In this document: in pieces, positions 8,972 through 18,762 of the stretch | Layout of the letters: each line of letters begins with the position of its first letter | How positions within the stretch are numbered: position 1 is the stretch's first letter | From: Nocardioides carbamazepini | Lineage (GTDB): Bacteria > Actinomycetota > Actinomycetes > Propionibacteriales > Nocardioidaceae | Direction of reading: 5' to 3' | NCBI RefSeq assembly: GCF_024614185.1 | Contig: NZ_JAHTLF010000008.1 | Span: 310,001-374,000, forward strand | DNA: 64,000 nucleotides | Made by a program: the position numbers and the translations under genes | The notes under the pieces: generated by a model | Told to the model about the DNA's origin: nothing | Database searches by the model: none | What the model saw: the letters and a program-made list of their open reading frames with translations, nothing else

Positions 8972-10024
8972 ATGGGATCCACACCACCGGTCCGCGTGCT
9001 CCACGTCATCGAGAGCTACGGCAGCGGGTCGCTCACCGCGGCCGCCCAGTACGTGCGGAGCACCCCCGACCTCGAACACCATCTCCTGCGGCGGATCCGC
9101 GAGGACTACGTGCCCTTCGGCGAAGAGGTCCTCTTCACCAGCGTCACCGACCTGCCCCGGTCACGGGTCAGGAGCATCGGCGCGGTGCGCAAGGCCACCC
9201 GGACACTGTCGCCTGAGGTGGTCCACGCGCACTCCAGCTTCGCCGGACTCTTCGCCCGCCTGGCGCTCCGTGCGGGACGACCGGCGCGGGTCGTCTACAC
9301 CCCTCATTGCTTCGTGTTCGAGCGCACCGACATCTCTGCGACGGCGCGGCGCGGGTATCGCCTCGTCGAATGGGCGCTGGCGATCAACACCACCGTGATC
9401 GCCGGCTGCTCGACCGGCGAGGTCCGCGCGGCACAGGCCTGGCGGACCTGCCGTCGGGCCGTTCACGTCCCGAACATCGTGCGGGATGCCCCGGTCGCCG
9501 AACGGGCTAGACACGCGGAGCGGCCCGTGGTCGTCTCCCTCGGACGCGTATCCGCTCAGAAGGACGCCGACTTCTTCCTCGCGACGCTACGCGACCTCGG
9601 GCAGCGCGGACGCCGCGTACGCGGCCTCTGGATCGGCGGTGGAGACTCAGCGGACGTCGCCCGACTCGAGGCGGCCGGTGTGGAGGTGACGGGCTGGGTC
9701 ACGCGCGACCGCGTGCTCGACCTGCTGTCGTCGGCCGACCTGTACCTCCACACGGCTGCCTGGGAGGGCTTTCCGATGTCGATCCTCGAGGCGCACCGGA
9801 TGGGACTGCCGATCCTGGTCCGCGACATCGCCGCCTTCCACCACCTCCCGGCGGCCCTGCGTGGACGCAGCCCGCGTGAGCTCGCCACCCTGGCCGAGGA
9901 CATGCTCCTGGCCCCGTCCCACGCTCGCGCCGACCGGAACCGGAGCCTGTGGGACGCCGCGCTGATCGAGCACTCACCCGAGATCCAGCGTGACCGGCTG
10001 CTGGAGGCGTACGGCGTTGCCTGA
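8972..10024 (+). CDS. Glycosyltransferase, GT-B fold (family 4-like)
   Basis: About 350 residues. The ATG at 8972 is chosen for the GAGGAG seven bases upstream; earlier in-frame starts at 8936 and 8867 lack one. The N-terminal half has RVLHVIESYGSGSLTAA and PEVVHAHSSFAGL. The C-terminal half has VSLGRVSAQKD (nucleotide-sugar side) and HTAAWEGFPMSILEAHRMGLPI, the EGFP...E donor-binding signature of GT4 enzymes. It probably adds a sugar to the lipid-linked repeat unit on the cytoplasmic face. The next gene starts within its last codons. Confidence 0.87.
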   Translation: MGSTPPVRVLHVIESYGSGSLTAAAQYVRSTPDLEHHLLRRIREDYVPFGEEVLFTSVTDLPRSRVRSIGAVRKATRTLSPEVVHAHSSFAGLFARLALRAGRPARVVYTPHCFVFERTDISATARRGYRLVEWALAINTTVIAGCSTGEVRAAQAWRTCRRAVHVPNIVRDAPVAERARHAERPVVVSLGRVSAQKDADFFLATLRDLGQRGRRVRGLWIGGGDSADVARLEAAGVEVTGWVTRDRVLDLLSSADLYLHTAAWEGFPMSILEAHRMGLPILVRDIAAFHHLPAALRGRSPRELATLAEDMLLAPSHARADRNRSLWDAALIEHSPEIQRDRLLEAYGVA

Positions 10025-11165
10025 GCACAGCCTGGACCCACCGCCGCCCGGCGAGCAGCGCCTCTCGGTCGTCCTCCTGCACTGGGGACGCAACGGGGCC
10101 GGACCGCGGTTCACCTACGAGCTCGGCCGTGCCCTCCGGAAACGAACCGACCTCCGGGTGGCGATCTCCCATGTCGCCGGTACGGAGAGGGAGGCCGCCA
10201 TCGCGGCGCTCGACGTACGACGGCTCGCCGTCAAGACCTACACCGGCGCCTGGGGAGCGATCCTCGGCCTGCCCCGCCTCGTCGCCAACGTCCTGAGATT
10301 CCGCCGCTTCCTCCGGGCGGTCGACGCCGACGTCGTGGTGACCTCGATGTACAGCCTGTGGCACTCACTCGCGATCAGCCTCCTCCTACCCCGCCGGACT
10401 CCGCTCGTCGTGACCGTCCACGACGCGACACCGCACGTCGGCGACGACCACATCGTGAAGCTCTGGGCGCGCGCCACGGAGCTCCGCAGGGCGAACGCCG
10501 TCGTCGCCCTCTCGGAGACCGTGGCTGCCGAACTCCGTCAACGCCGGGGCCACCGGCTTCCCGTGTTCGTGACCGTCCACGGTGCCTTCGGCGACCGTGC
10601 CGACGTGCCGGCCCGCTCCGCGCCGAGGCACGATCCACCGGTCCTCGGGTTCTTCGGCCGGATCCTCCCCTACAAGGGCCTCGATCTCCTGGTCGCCGCC
10701 TCGACGCTGCTGGCGGAGCGCGGGGTCCAGGTCGTCACCCGGGTCCATGGCGACGGCTCCGTCCCGGGCGGACTCGTCGATGCCGGTCACGCCGTCGCGT
10801 GGGAGCCCGGCTGGGTGAGCGAGGAGCTGACCAACCAGGTCGTCGACAGCTTCGACGTCCTGGTCCTCCCCTACCGCGAGGCGTCGCAGTCGGGCGTGCT
10901 GTCGATCGCCCTGTCCGAGGGCGTCCCGGTCGTCGCCACACCCGTAGGAGGCCTGGCCGAGCAGGTCGACGCCACCGGATGCGGGGTCGTGGCGTCGGCC
11001 GTCACTCCGGCCGCCGTCGCGACAGCGGTGGCGCAACTCCTGAGCGACACCGCTCTCTATGCCGAGTGCTCGCGGAGAGGGCTTGCCTCAGCGTCCTCCG
11101 ACCATGGCTGGGACCGAGTGGCCGCCGACTACGCACACGCGGTCGCCGAGGCGGTCGGCCGATGA
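10017..11165 (+). CDS. Glycosyltransferase family 4 protein
   Basis: About 382 residues if translation begins at the TTG at 10017, which has GGAGG nine bases upstream and overlaps the previous stop by eight bases. A GTG at 9990 is an alternative. The N-terminal half carries a glycine-rich acceptor-side loop (HWGRNGAGPRFTYEL). The C-terminal half has GFFGRILPYKGLDLLV and VLPYREASQSGVLSIALSEGVPVVATPVGG, the usual GT4 donor site. It is part of the polysaccharide operon and overlaps the next gene by four bases (ATGA). Confidence 0.85.
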   Translation: MPEHSLDPPPPGEQRLSVVLLHWGRNGAGPRFTYELGRALRKRTDLRVAISHVAGTEREAAIAALDVRRLAVKTYTGAWGAILGLPRLVANVLRFRRFLRAVDADVVVTSMYSLWHSLAISLLLPRRTPLVVTVHDATPHVGDDHIVKLWARATELRRANAVVALSETVAAELRQRRGHRLPVFVTVHGAFGDRADVPARSAPRHDPPVLGFFGRILPYKGLDLLVAASTLLAERGVQVVTRVHGDGSVPGGLVDAGHAVAWEPGWVSEELTNQVVDSFDVLVLPYREASQSGVLSIALSEGVPVVATPVGGLAEQVDATGCGVVASAVTPAAVATAVAQLLSDTALYAECSRRGLASASSDHGWDRVAADYAHAVAEAVGR

Positions 11166-12028
11166 CCGATCACGACGGCATGACCCAGCGAGACCTCGGC
11201 TGTGTCGTCGTGCATCACCGCAGCACGGACACCCTCGTGCGTACCGTGGCCTCCTTGGTCGCCGCCGGCGTCGCGCCGGACCACCTGCTCGTCGTCGACA
11301 ACAGCGAGGACGGCTCCATCGAGACCGTGAGGGACCAGCTCGCCGGTGTCCAGCTCCTCCTGACCGCGAATGACGGCTACGGCGCCGCGGTCGACGCGGG
11401 CGTGGCCTGGCTGTCGCGCGAACGCGTGGGACTGACCTCGATCCTGGTCGCCACCCACGAGGTCGTCGTCGAACCCGGGACGGTGGCGGAACTGGTCCGC
11501 GGCCTCGCCGAGCCGGGAGTCGCCGCGATCGGGCCCGTGCTGTGGGAGTCCGAGGCGCCGGATGCCCGCATCTGGTCGGCCGGGGGTGTCCTGGCCGGAC
11601 GAGGTCTGGTCGCCCGTCACCGGCGGGCGCCGGACCGACCCGAGGAGCCCTTCGCGACGGTCGACTGGCTTGACGGCTCACTCGTGCTCTACCGTCGCGC
11701 GCTGCTCGAGTCCTTCGGCTTCGACCCGACCTACGTCCTCTACCTGGAGGAGGTGGACCTGCACCTGCGCCTCAGACAGGCCGGGTGGCAGATCCGCGTG
11801 TCCAACCGGTCGCGGGCCGTACAGACCACCCAAGGCATGCCGGCGTACTGGGCGATGCGCAACCGGCTCTACTTCAGCCGCAAGTTCGCGCTCGGTGCCG
11901 CCGGCTGGATCGGGACCGCCCGCGTCCTGCTGCAGGTCGGACGGCGGGCGGTGCGGACCCGGAACACGGCGGGGCTGTGGGACGTACGTCGCGGGCTGTC
12001 CGACGGGTTCCGGCTCACCCGGCGGTAG
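11162..12028 (+). CDS. Glycosyltransferase family 2 protein (rhamnosyltransferase-like)
   Basis: 288 residues. A GT-A fold is suggested by CVVVHHRSTDTLVRTVASL, LLVVDNSEDGS, and LDGSLVLYRRALLESFGFD followed by YLEEVDLHLRLRQAGW, which carries the acidic catalytic-base motif (E-E-V-D) of WcaA/rhamnosyltransferase-like enzymes. The position of the usual DxD is filled by a weak LVATHEVVV. The C-terminal helix is basic and probably lies on the membrane. The start overlaps the preceding stop. The stop overlaps the convergent flippase gene by 14 bases. Confidence 0.85.
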   Translation: MTDHDGMTQRDLGCVVVHHRSTDTLVRTVASLVAAGVAPDHLLVVDNSEDGSIETVRDQLAGVQLLLTANDGYGAAVDAGVAWLSRERVGLTSILVATHEVVVEPGTVAELVRGLAEPGVAAIGPVLWESEAPDARIWSAGGVLAGRGLVARHRRAPDRPEEPFATVDWLDGSLVLYRRALLESFGFDPTYVLYLEEVDLHLRLRQAGWQIRVSNRSRAVQTTQGMPAYWAMRNRLYFSRKFALGAAGWIGTARVLLQVGRRAVRTRNTAGLWDVRRGLSDGFRLTRR

Positions 12029-13226
12029 ATCTCGGCCCGCGCAGCAGCGGCCAGGCGACCGCCAGCTGATAGGCGAATACGAGCGCCTCGGTCATGGCCA
12101 GCCCGGCAGCACCACCGATCGCCCCATGACGGTCGGCCAGGACCAGGATCGCGGGGACGCCGAAGATCGCGCCGACGAGGGTGCTTCTCAAGACCGCGTC
12201 CACCCGACCGGACGTGGCCAGGGTGTGCCGGCCGAGAGAGGAGTTGAGGGACAGGAACAGCACCGCCACCCCGAACCACAGGGAGATGCCGTCCGGCACT
12301 TGCAGGGACGACCCGAACAGGAACGAGCTCAGCGGACCGCCGAGCAGCACGAATCCCACCAGCCCCAGTCCGCCGATGGCCGCATGGATGGTGAGGGCGG
12401 TCCGGAACCGCTGCCGGCGTTCGCCCGGGTCGGCGGCGACCCAGCTCTGGAGGGCCTGACAGGACCCCGCGACGACGACCACTCCCCACTGGTAGAGCTT
12501 CCAGCCCGACGCGTAGCCCGCCAGCGCCACGACGGACACGTGGGCCGAGACGAGCGCGACGTTGATCGCCGAGTAGGCCCCGCCGACCACCTCGGTGGCC
12601 GTCGGCACCCACCGAGAGCGCCAGGGCACCCGGACCGACGCATCCCTCCCTGTCCTACGCCGCACTACGACGACCAAGGCGGCCGCGGCGCCGACGTAGG
12701 CCGCAGCGATCGCTGCCGGATAGACCAGCGGATCGCCGCCGGCGACGATGACCCCCGCCGCGACCAGATGGGCACCCACGACGGGGAGCGCTTCGAACCT
12801 GAGCACGTCCTTCGCATTCCCGAGGCCGACGAGGAACCAGCGAGGGCTCAGCGTCACCAGGCTCGTCGAAGCACACACGGCCAGGCTCAGCACCCGGGTC
12901 GAGTCGGCCACCAGGAAGAAGGTCACCACCATGCCCAGCGGGATCGCGACCACCGCTGCGATGACACGCAGGCGCACACTCGCCTCGTAGAGCGCACGCC
13001 GCGCCGGCGCCGGCGCGGCCGCCACCGCGCTCGGCCCGGTCAGCGCCCAGCCACCGCCTGCGACGAGGCTCACCATCGCGCCCACGGACTGCCCCACCGC
13101 GAGCCCTGACCAGGCGGACCGGTCCAACGCGTGGGCGAGGACGGGCAACGACACCAGGCTGGCGAGCGCCGGCAACAGCGTCACGATGGTGAAGCCGACG
13201 ACGCGGCGGGTCGGCAACGCCGTCAC
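12015..13226 (-). CDS. Polysaccharide flippase-like membrane protein
   Basis: 403 residues with 11-12 predicted hydrophobic helices and short basic loops, in the style of Wzx/MOP-superfamily exporters that move undecaprenyl-linked oligosaccharide across the membrane. The first helix region carries the FTIVTLLPALASLVSLPVLA pattern typical of these flippases. It is transcribed opposite to the four upstream polysaccharide genes and overlaps the GT2 gene tail-to-tail. The next minus-strand gene upstream overlaps its start by four bases (ATGA), so the two are one unit. No Wzy polymerase was recognised in the cluster. Confidence 0.8.
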   Translation of the reverse strand: MTALPTRRVVGFTIVTLLPALASLVSLPVLAHALDRSAWSGLAVGQSVGAMVSLVAGGGWALTGPSAVAAAPAPARRALYEASVRLRVIAAVVAIPLGMVVTFFLVADSTRVLSLAVCASTSLVTLSPRWFLVGLGNAKDVLRFEALPVVGAHLVAAGVIVAGGDPLVYPAAIAAAYVGAAAALVVVVRRRTGRDASVRVPWRSRWVPTATEVVGGAYSAINVALVSAHVSVVALAGYASGWKLYQWGVVVVAGSCQALQSWVAADPGERRQRFRTALTIHAAIGGLGLVGFVLLGGPLSSFLFGSSLQVPDGISLWFGVAVLFLSLNSSLGRHTLATSGRVDAVLRSTLVGAIFGVPAILVLADRHGAIGGAAGLAMTEALVFAYQLAVAWPLLRGPRSTAG

Positions 13227-14248
13227 AGCGACGATCCGGGTGAGCCGAAGACGGTCCGCACCTCGTCGGCGAACCTCCGCCGCTCCGTCGCCAGGTGGGA
13301 GCGGAACGCCCGCTGGCGGCGGGCGTGGCCGGGAAGGTCGGCGAGCACCTGCTGGAGGGTGCCGACGGTGTTCCGCACCAGGTCGGGCTCGAGCGGGATC
13401 CGATGCTCGTCAGGCAGCGGGAAGTCCTGCGTGTTCGCTCCCGCACCCCGCGCGGCGAGCAGGGTCACGGCACCGTGGAGGGCCGCCTCGCGTGGGATGC
13501 GGTCCTTGCCTGGCAGGCTCCCCAGGTCGAGATAGACGTCACTGCGCCGCAACGCATCCTCGACCTCGCTCGGCGACATTCCTGCGATGGGCAGCCACCG
13601 CACCGGTGTCGTGAGCAGTTCGGACACCTTCGCGACGGCCTCGCCGCCCTTGGCGGGGTTGAACGACACCACCGGGACGTCTCCGTCCGCGACCAGCCCC
13701 TCTCGATCCGCCGGCGTCGCAGTGACATAGTCGGAGAGCAGGCCGACGGACGTGCCCAGCTCTCGTGCGACGAACTCCCGTGCGTAGACGGACTGCGCCA
13801 GATGCACGGCGGCACCGAGCCGGCGTCTCCTGGCCGGCCCCAGCAGCCGGCGCGCCGTGGCCCGAGGAAGCGCCCGCAACGCCGCAGCAGGTGTCCGGCT
13901 CAGGAGCAGGCCATTGTGACGGCGCCGCGCGTCCATGAAGACCGGCGAGTTGTCGACGCTCAGCCACCAGCAGAACCAGGTGGCCGACCCGACGACGGCG
14001 GCCCGAGGCACCCAGACCTCGGGGGTGACGACCGCATCCCGCGGCCCGCACCGCGCCGCCTCGCGTTCGGGAGCGTCGTAGTGGTCGTAGTCCGCCACCC
14101 GAGGGCGTCCTTCGGTGCCCGGCATCGCGACCAGGGCCGCGTCGTGCCCGAGCGATCGCAGGGCGTCGACGAGCTGGTGGAGCGCCTCGGGGCCGCCGGT
14201 CCGCACCCCACGGGGATAGAAGACGGACAGCTGCTCGAACCCCTCCAC
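13223..14248 (-). CDS. Glycosyltransferase-like protein of the polysaccharide cluster
   Basis: 341 residues from a GTG at 14248. The N-terminal GVRTGGPEALHQLVDALRSLGHDAALV resembles the acceptor-side loop of GT-B enzymes. The C-terminal part has SFNPAKGGEAVAKV and SDVYLDLGSLPGKDRIPREAALHGAVTLLAARGAGAN, analogous to the donor-site helix of GT4 proteins but lacking the usual E-G-x-P signature. It is therefore either a divergent glycosyltransferase or a related non-catalytic protein. TAGACT six bases before the start suggests leaderless transcription, driving this gene and the flippase. Confidence 0.65.
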   Translation of the reverse strand: MEGFEQLSVFYPRGVRTGGPEALHQLVDALRSLGHDAALVAMPGTEGRPRVADYDHYDAPEREAARCGPRDAVVTPEVWVPRAAVVGSATWFCWWLSVDNSPVFMDARRRHNGLLLSRTPAAALRALPRATARRLLGPARRRRLGAAVHLAQSVYAREFVARELGTSVGLLSDYVTATPADREGLVADGDVPVVSFNPAKGGEAVAKVSELLTTPVRWLPIAGMSPSEVEDALRRSDVYLDLGSLPGKDRIPREAALHGAVTLLAARGAGANTQDFPLPDEHRIPLEPDLVRNTVGTLQQVLADLPGHARRQRAFRSHLATERRRFADEVRTVFGSPGSSL

Positions 14249-14254
14249 GGGCGG

Positions 14255-14260
14255 AGTCTA
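14255..14260 (-). promoter_or_regulatory. Leaderless -10 TAGACT
   Basis: Read on the minus strand, TAGACT ends six bases before the GTG at 14248. Confidence 0.5.
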
Positions 14261-14328
14261 GTGTCGAGCGCCCGGCGCTCGTGCCGATTGGCTCCCTCTC
14301 GGAGCGGACGGCGGCGATGCCGCGCGGC

Positions 14329-15540
14329 TCAGCTGAGGGCGGACCCTGCGACGTACTCGCCCCAAGGGACGTTCCAGTCGCCCCAGCCGTTGCCGGACTC
14401 CATGGGGCGGTCGGTGCCGACGTACTCGACGACGTCGCCGCGGCGGGTCATGCCATAGAGCCAGCCGGCGTTGTCGGTGCTCAGGCCGGTGCAGCCATGG
14501 GACACGTTGGCGCGGCCCTGGGAGCCGACGGACCAGGGGGCGGCGTGGATGAACTCCCCGGAACTGGTCAGCCGCATCGCCCACTTCACGTTGTCGATGT
14601 CGTAGGCCTCGGCGGAGCCGCGGGAGATGCCGACGGTCTCGGAGTTCATCCGCTTCTGGTCGTACTTCTCCATGATCACCTTCACCCCGGAGCGGGTGGT
14701 GAAGCCGGGCTTGCCGGTCGTGACCGGGATGGTGCGCAGCAGCTTGCCGTTCTCGAAGACCTTCATCTGGTGGGTCTTCGCGTTGACCTTGTAGATGTGG
14801 GAGGCACCCACCTCGAAGTCGACCGTCCGGTCGTCCTGGCCGTAGATGCCGCCACCGGCGCTGACGCCGTTGACGGCGACGTCGACGCTGACCTTGGAGC
14901 CGGCCTGCCAATAGGCCTCGGGACGCCAGTGCGCCTCGGTGCTGCTGATCCAGTGCCAGGTGCCGGGCTGGGCCGGGGTCGAGGTGACCGTCATGTGCTT
15001 CTCGAAGGCCGCCTGATCGGCGACCGGGAGGTCGAACGTGACAACGACCGGCATCCCGACCCCCACGGTCTCGCCCTGCAGCGGGGCGACCGACGGGTAG
15101 GTCTGCTGGTCCAGGCTCAGCGCCTGCGTGGTGAAGGACGAGACGCTCTCGACGCGCTTGCCGTCGGCGTTCTCGGCGACCGCGCGGACGCGGTAGCGGA
15201 CGCCGGGCTCGAGGCCGGCGGCGGAGGTCCAGCGGGTGCCGTCGGCGCGGAGCTCGCCGTCGACCCGGCCGTCCTTCGACTTGAGCACGACCGAGGAGAG
15301 CGTGCCCTTCTCCGCCTTGACCTTGACCACCTTGTCGACCGGTACGCCGGTCGCCGCGTCGTCGACATTGGTCGTGACGATGGCCTCGGAGGCAGCGGCG
15401 GCGGTGGTCTCGTCGTCGCCGGGACCGGCGCCGGGGACCAGGCCCGAGCCGTCACAGCCGGCCGCGACGAGCGCCACGGCTGCCAGCACGGCGGCGGCAC
15501 GCAGGGCACGCGGACGGAGGTGTGTCGACGGGGAAGGCAC
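14329..15540 (-). CDS. L,D-transpeptidase lipoprotein (LdtMt2-like)
   Basis: 403 residues. An N-terminal export signal ends in lipobox VAAGC (about 25-29). Two Ig-like domains (about 50-260) precede the YkuD catalytic domain, whose SHGC motif holds the nucleophile Cys at about 350, with a histidine in EFIHAAPW before it. The enzyme makes 3-3 peptidoglycan cross-links outside the membrane and is relatively resistant to most penicillins by family. TACCCT six bases before the GTG start suggests a leaderless promoter. It sits between the polysaccharide genes and ctaF and is a plausible envelope partner of the former. Confidence 0.93.
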   Translation of the reverse strand: MPSPSTHLRPRALRAAAVLAAVALVAAGCDGSGLVPGAGPGDDETTAAAASEAIVTTNVDDAATGVPVDKVVKVKAEKGTLSSVVLKSKDGRVDGELRADGTRWTSAAGLEPGVRYRVRAVAENADGKRVESVSSFTTQALSLDQQTYPSVAPLQGETVGVGMPVVVTFDLPVADQAAFEKHMTVTSTPAQPGTWHWISSTEAHWRPEAYWQAGSKVSVDVAVNGVSAGGGIYGQDDRTVDFEVGASHIYKVNAKTHQMKVFENGKLLRTIPVTTGKPGFTTRSGVKVIMEKYDQKRMNSETVGISRGSAEAYDIDNVKWAMRLTSSGEFIHAAPWSVGSQGRANVSHGCTGLSTDNAGWLYGMTRRGDVVEYVGTDRPMESGNGWGDWNVPWGEYVAGSALS

Positions 15541-15546
15541 CGAACG

Positions 15547-15552
15547 AGGGTA
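15547..15552 (-). promoter_or_regulatory. Leaderless -10 TACCCT
   Basis: On the minus strand TACCCT ends six bases before the GTG at 15540 of the L,D-transpeptidase gene. Confidence 0.5.
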
Positions 15553-15625
15553 CCTGCCGGATCCGCCGAATCCCGGCTACGCGAACGTCGGCGGTGTCAC
15601 ACCGCCGACGCGCTCGCGCCATATA

Positions 15626-16042
15626 TCAGTGCGCGTACTCGCCCCGGTAGTACTCGAAGAGCCAGCCGGTCAGCGCGATGGCGCCGAGCACGATGCCGAT
15701 GATGAACAGCCACCACGCCAGGACCGCGATCGCGAAGACCATCACGCTGAGGGTCGCGGCGCACCACAGCGGCCACCAGGAGTACGGCGGGAAGAAGCCG
15801 AGCTCGCCGGCACCGTCGGCGATCTCGCCGTCCTTGAGGTCCTCCGGCCGGGCGTCCATCCGGTTGGCGTGGAACCCGATGTAGAGGGTGACCATCGCGC
15901 ACAGCAGCGTGGTCATGACCAGCGCCGAGGTGCCGGTCCAGTCGGGACCTTCGTCGCTGGCATCGGTGATGAACCAGTAGGCCGGGCTGACCAGGACCAG
16001 GAAGATCGTGGTCACGCCGAAGATCCATGCTTCGACCTTCAT
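15626..16042 (-). CDS. ctaF: Cytochrome c oxidase subunit IV (CtaF)
   Basis: 138 residues with four membrane segments (about 5-24, 39-58, 91-110 and 111-130) and the FFPPYSWWPLW loop typical of actinobacterial CtaF. It is a small accessory subunit of the aa3 oxidase. The ATG overlaps the stop of ctaD (ATGA), so it is the last gene of ctaC-ctaD-ctaF. It ends in EYYRGEYAH, the conserved tail of the family. Confidence 0.93.
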   Translation of the reverse strand: MKVEAWIFGVTTIFLVLVSPAYWFITDASDEGPDWTGTSALVMTTLLCAMVTLYIGFHANRMDARPEDLKDGEIADGAGELGFFPPYSWWPLWCAATLSVMVFAIAVLAWWLFIIGIVLGAIALTGWLFEYYRGEYAH

Positions 16043-17730
16043 CAGGCGTCGACCTCCTTGGCACCGGGGCCCGCGGCGACCGGCTCGTCGTACATCTCGA
16101 TGGCGGCGATCTCCGGGTGGTGGAGGTCGAACGCCGGCGACTCCGAGCGGATCCGCGGGATCGAGTGGAAGTTGTGGCGCGGCGGCGGGCAGCTCGTGGC
16201 CCACTCCAGCGACCGGCCCCAGCCCCACGGGTCGTCGGTGTTGACGAGCGGACCCTTGCGGGAGACGTAGACGTTGTAGAAGAACGGCAGCATCGAGGAG
16301 GCGAGGATGAACGCGCCGATCGTCGAGATCTGGTTCAGCGTGGTGAAGCCGTCCTTGGGCAGGTAGTCGGCGTACCGACGGGCCATGCCCTCGATGCCCA
16401 GCCAGTGCTGGATGAGGAAGGTCGTGTGGAAGCCGATGAACAGCAGCCAGAAGTGGATCTTGCCGAGCCGCTCGTCGAGCATCCGACCGGTGAGCTTGGG
16501 CCACCAGAAGTAGAAGCCCGCGAACATCGCGAACACGACGGTGCCGAACACCGTGTAGTGGAAGTGCGCCACCACGAAGTAGGAGTCGGAGACGTGGAAG
16601 TCCAGCGGCGGGCTCGCCAGGATGATGCCGGTCAGGCCGCCGAAGAGGAACGTCGTCAGGAAGCCGATCGACCAGAGCATGGGTGTGTCCATGCGTACTG
16701 ATCCGCCCCACATGGTGCCGATCCAGTTGAAGAACTTCACGCCTGTCGGGACCGCGATCAAGAAGGTCATGCCCGAGAAGAACGGTAGGTTCACCGCGCC
16801 CGTGACGAACATGTGGTGCGCCCAGACCGCGACCGAGAGGATCGCGATGCCGAGCGTCGCGCCGACCAGGCCGACGTAGCCGAAGATCGGCTTGCGGCTG
16901 AAGACCGGCAGGATCTCGGAGATGATGCCGAAGAACGGCAGCGCGATGATGTAGACCTCTGGGTGCCCGAAGAACCAGAACAGGTGTTGCCACAAGATGG
17001 CGCCACCGTGCGATGTGTCGAACACATGCGCCCCGAGCTGTCGATCGGCCTCGAGGGAGAGCAGCGCACCGGCGAGGATCGGGAAGGCGATCAGCACCAG
17101 GATCGCGGTGATCAGCACGGTCCAGACGAAGATCGGCATCCGGAACATGGTCATGCCGGGCGCACGCATGCAGATGATCGTGGTGATGAAGTTGACGGCG
17201 CCGAGGATGGTGCCGAGACCGGCCATCCACAGGCCCATGATCCACAGGTCGCCGCCGGCGCCGGGACTGTTGACCGAGTCGGACAGCGGCGTGTAGGCGA
17301 ACCAGCCGAAGGAGGCGGCGCCGCCCGGGGTGAGGAAGCCGGCGCCGACGATCAGGCCGCCGAAGAGGTACAGCCAGTAGCTGAACATGTTCAGCCGCGG
17401 GAACGCCACGTCGGGGGCGCCGATCTGCAGCGGCATGATCGCGTTGCCGAAGCCGAAGAACAGCGGGGTCGCGAACAGCAGCAGCATGATCGTGCCGTGC
17501 ATGGTGAAGAGCTGGTTGTAGAGCTCCTCGTTGACGATCTGGCTGCCCGGGTAGGCCAGCTCGGACCGGATGAGGAGCGCCATGAGGCCGCCCGCCATGA
17601 ACCAGGCCATGGCGGTGCCGAAGTACAGGTTGCCGATCAGCTTGTGGTCGGTCGTCGTCATGATGCGGACGAGCTGTTGGCCCAGCGGCTTGCGCTGGCT
17701 CAGGTCCGCGGAACGCGCGAGAGTAGTCAC
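16042..17730 (-). CDS. ctaD: Cytochrome c oxidase subunit I
   Basis: 562 residues from a GTG at 17730 with GAGGGAG upstream and a four-base overlap with ctaC. It holds haem a and the haem a3-CuB centre, and reduces oxygen while pumping protons. The CuB ligands and cross-link Tyr are in HPEVY (256-260), the further CuB histidines are HH (305-306), and the haem region is [11 protein letters not shown]. The first haem-a ligand lies in FTMHGTIM. Earlier in-frame starts upstream would only add arginine-rich sequence in the ctaC frame shadow. Confidence 0.97.
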   Translation of the reverse strand: MTTLARSADLSQRKPLGQQLVRIMTTTDHKLIGNLYFGTAMAWFMAGGLMALLIRSELAYPGSQIVNEELYNQLFTMHGTIMLLLFATPLFFGFGNAIMPLQIGAPDVAFPRLNMFSYWLYLFGGLIVGAGFLTPGGAASFGWFAYTPLSDSVNSPGAGGDLWIMGLWMAGLGTILGAVNFITTIICMRAPGMTMFRMPIFVWTVLITAILVLIAFPILAGALLSLEADRQLGAHVFDTSHGGAILWQHLFWFFGHPEVYIIALPFFGIISEILPVFSRKPIFGYVGLVGATLGIAILSVAVWAHHMFVTGAVNLPFFSGMTFLIAVPTGVKFFNWIGTMWGGSVRMDTPMLWSIGFLTTFLFGGLTGIILASPPLDFHVSDSYFVVAHFHYTVFGTVVFAMFAGFYFWWPKLTGRMLDERLGKIHFWLLFIGFHTTFLIQHWLGIEGMARRYADYLPKDGFTTLNQISTIGAFILASSMLPFFYNVYVSRKGPLVNTDDPWGWGRSLEWATSCPPPRHNFHSIPRIRSESPAFDLHHPEIAAIEMYDEPVAAGPGAKEVDA

Positions 17731-18602
17731 TCGTGCTCTCCCTCGTCGTCGGTGATGAGCTCGGTGGAGTACTTGCCACCCACGACGGGCTCCTCCGAGA
17801 TGTGCGCGGGATCCGTCGCGAGGTCGGCCAGGTAGGCGTCGTACTCGGACGCGGTGACGACCTTGACGTTGAACAGCATCCGCGAGTGGTACGCACCGCA
17901 GAGCTCGTAGCACTTGCCGGCGTAGGTCCCGGTCTCGGTCGGCGTCACCTGGTAGGAGTTCTCGTTGCCGGGCACGACGTCCATGCGCATCGCGAAGGCC
18001 GGGATGCCGAAGTTGTGGATGACGTCGGGGCTGTAGAGCTGGAACTCGACGGTCTTGTCGACCGGGATCACCAGCGTCGGGATGTCCTCACCGGTGCCGG
18101 AGACGTAGACGTTGGTGCCCTCGTCGGTCTCGACCGAGTCGGGGTAGTTGAAGGTCCAGGACCACTTCTGGCCGACGACCTTGACCACGACGTCGGGGTT
18201 GACGTGCTCGAGCGCGATGTTCTGCACCCGGACGGTCTGCGCGAAGAACGCGATGACCATGATGACCGGGAAGATCGTGTAGAAGATCTCGATCGGCAGG
18301 TTGTAGCGGGTCTGCACGGGAACCTCGTCGTCGCTACGACGACGGAACCAGATCGGGACACCGATGATCAGCGCCCAGGTGATCACGCCGACGACCAGCG
18401 CGGCGATCCACGCGCCCTGCCACAGCTGCAGGATGTGCTCGCCCTGCTCGGACTTGATCTCCGGCATGCCGAACCGCTCCCACTGGGTATCGGTCGAACA
18501 GCCGGAGAGCGCGAGCGCGAGTACGACGAAACCGGCGAGCGGGATCGCGCGACGCGAACGTCGCTGCGCGCCACGCGTGCGCTCGGGGTGCCACCAGCCC
18601 AC
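17727..18602 (-). CDS. ctaC: Cytochrome c oxidase subunit II, lipoprotein
   Basis: 291 residues from a GTG at 18602; AGGAAGG lies seven bases upstream and decides the start. The signal peptide ends in lipobox LSGC (acyl Cys 35). Two membrane helices (about 64-85 and 105-122) precede the cupredoxin domain with the CuA site H196, C231, C235, H239, M242 ([12 protein letters not shown]). This subunit receives electrons from the fused QcrC haem protein. It is the first gene of ctaC-ctaD-ctaF and divergent from the cysteine desulfurase gene. Confidence 0.96.
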   Translation of the reverse strand: MGWWHPERTRGAQRRSRRAIPLAGFVVLALALSGCSTDTQWERFGMPEIKSEQGEHILQLWQGAWIAALVVGVITWALIIGVPIWFRRRSDDEVPVQTRYNLPIEIFYTIFPVIMVIAFFAQTVRVQNIALEHVNPDVVVKVVGQKWSWTFNYPDSVETDEGTNVYVSGTGEDIPTLVIPVDKTVEFQLYSPDVIHNFGIPAFAMRMDVVPGNENSYQVTPTETGTYAGKCYELCGAYHSRMLFNVKVVTASEYDAYLADLATDPAHISEEPVVGGKYSTELITDDEGEHE

Positions 18603-18750
18603 GAACGAGCCTTCCTCTCGAGGGTCAGAACCACTGCGAACACTAGCGGAGGGCGACCTCGACCGGGGCGCGGGGTGGGTCTTCCGGGGCGCGTGGGGCG
18701 TGGCATCGATGCGGGCCGGGCGGGGCCGGAGCGTACAAGGGCGCCTCAAC

Positions 18751-18756
18751 TAGGGT
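18751..18756 (+). promoter_or_regulatory. Leaderless -10 TAGGGT
   Basis: TAGGGT ends six bases before the GTG at 18763 and there is no ribosome binding site, so the cysteine desulfurase message is probably leaderless. Confidence 0.6.
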
Positions 18757-18762
18757 CGGGGC

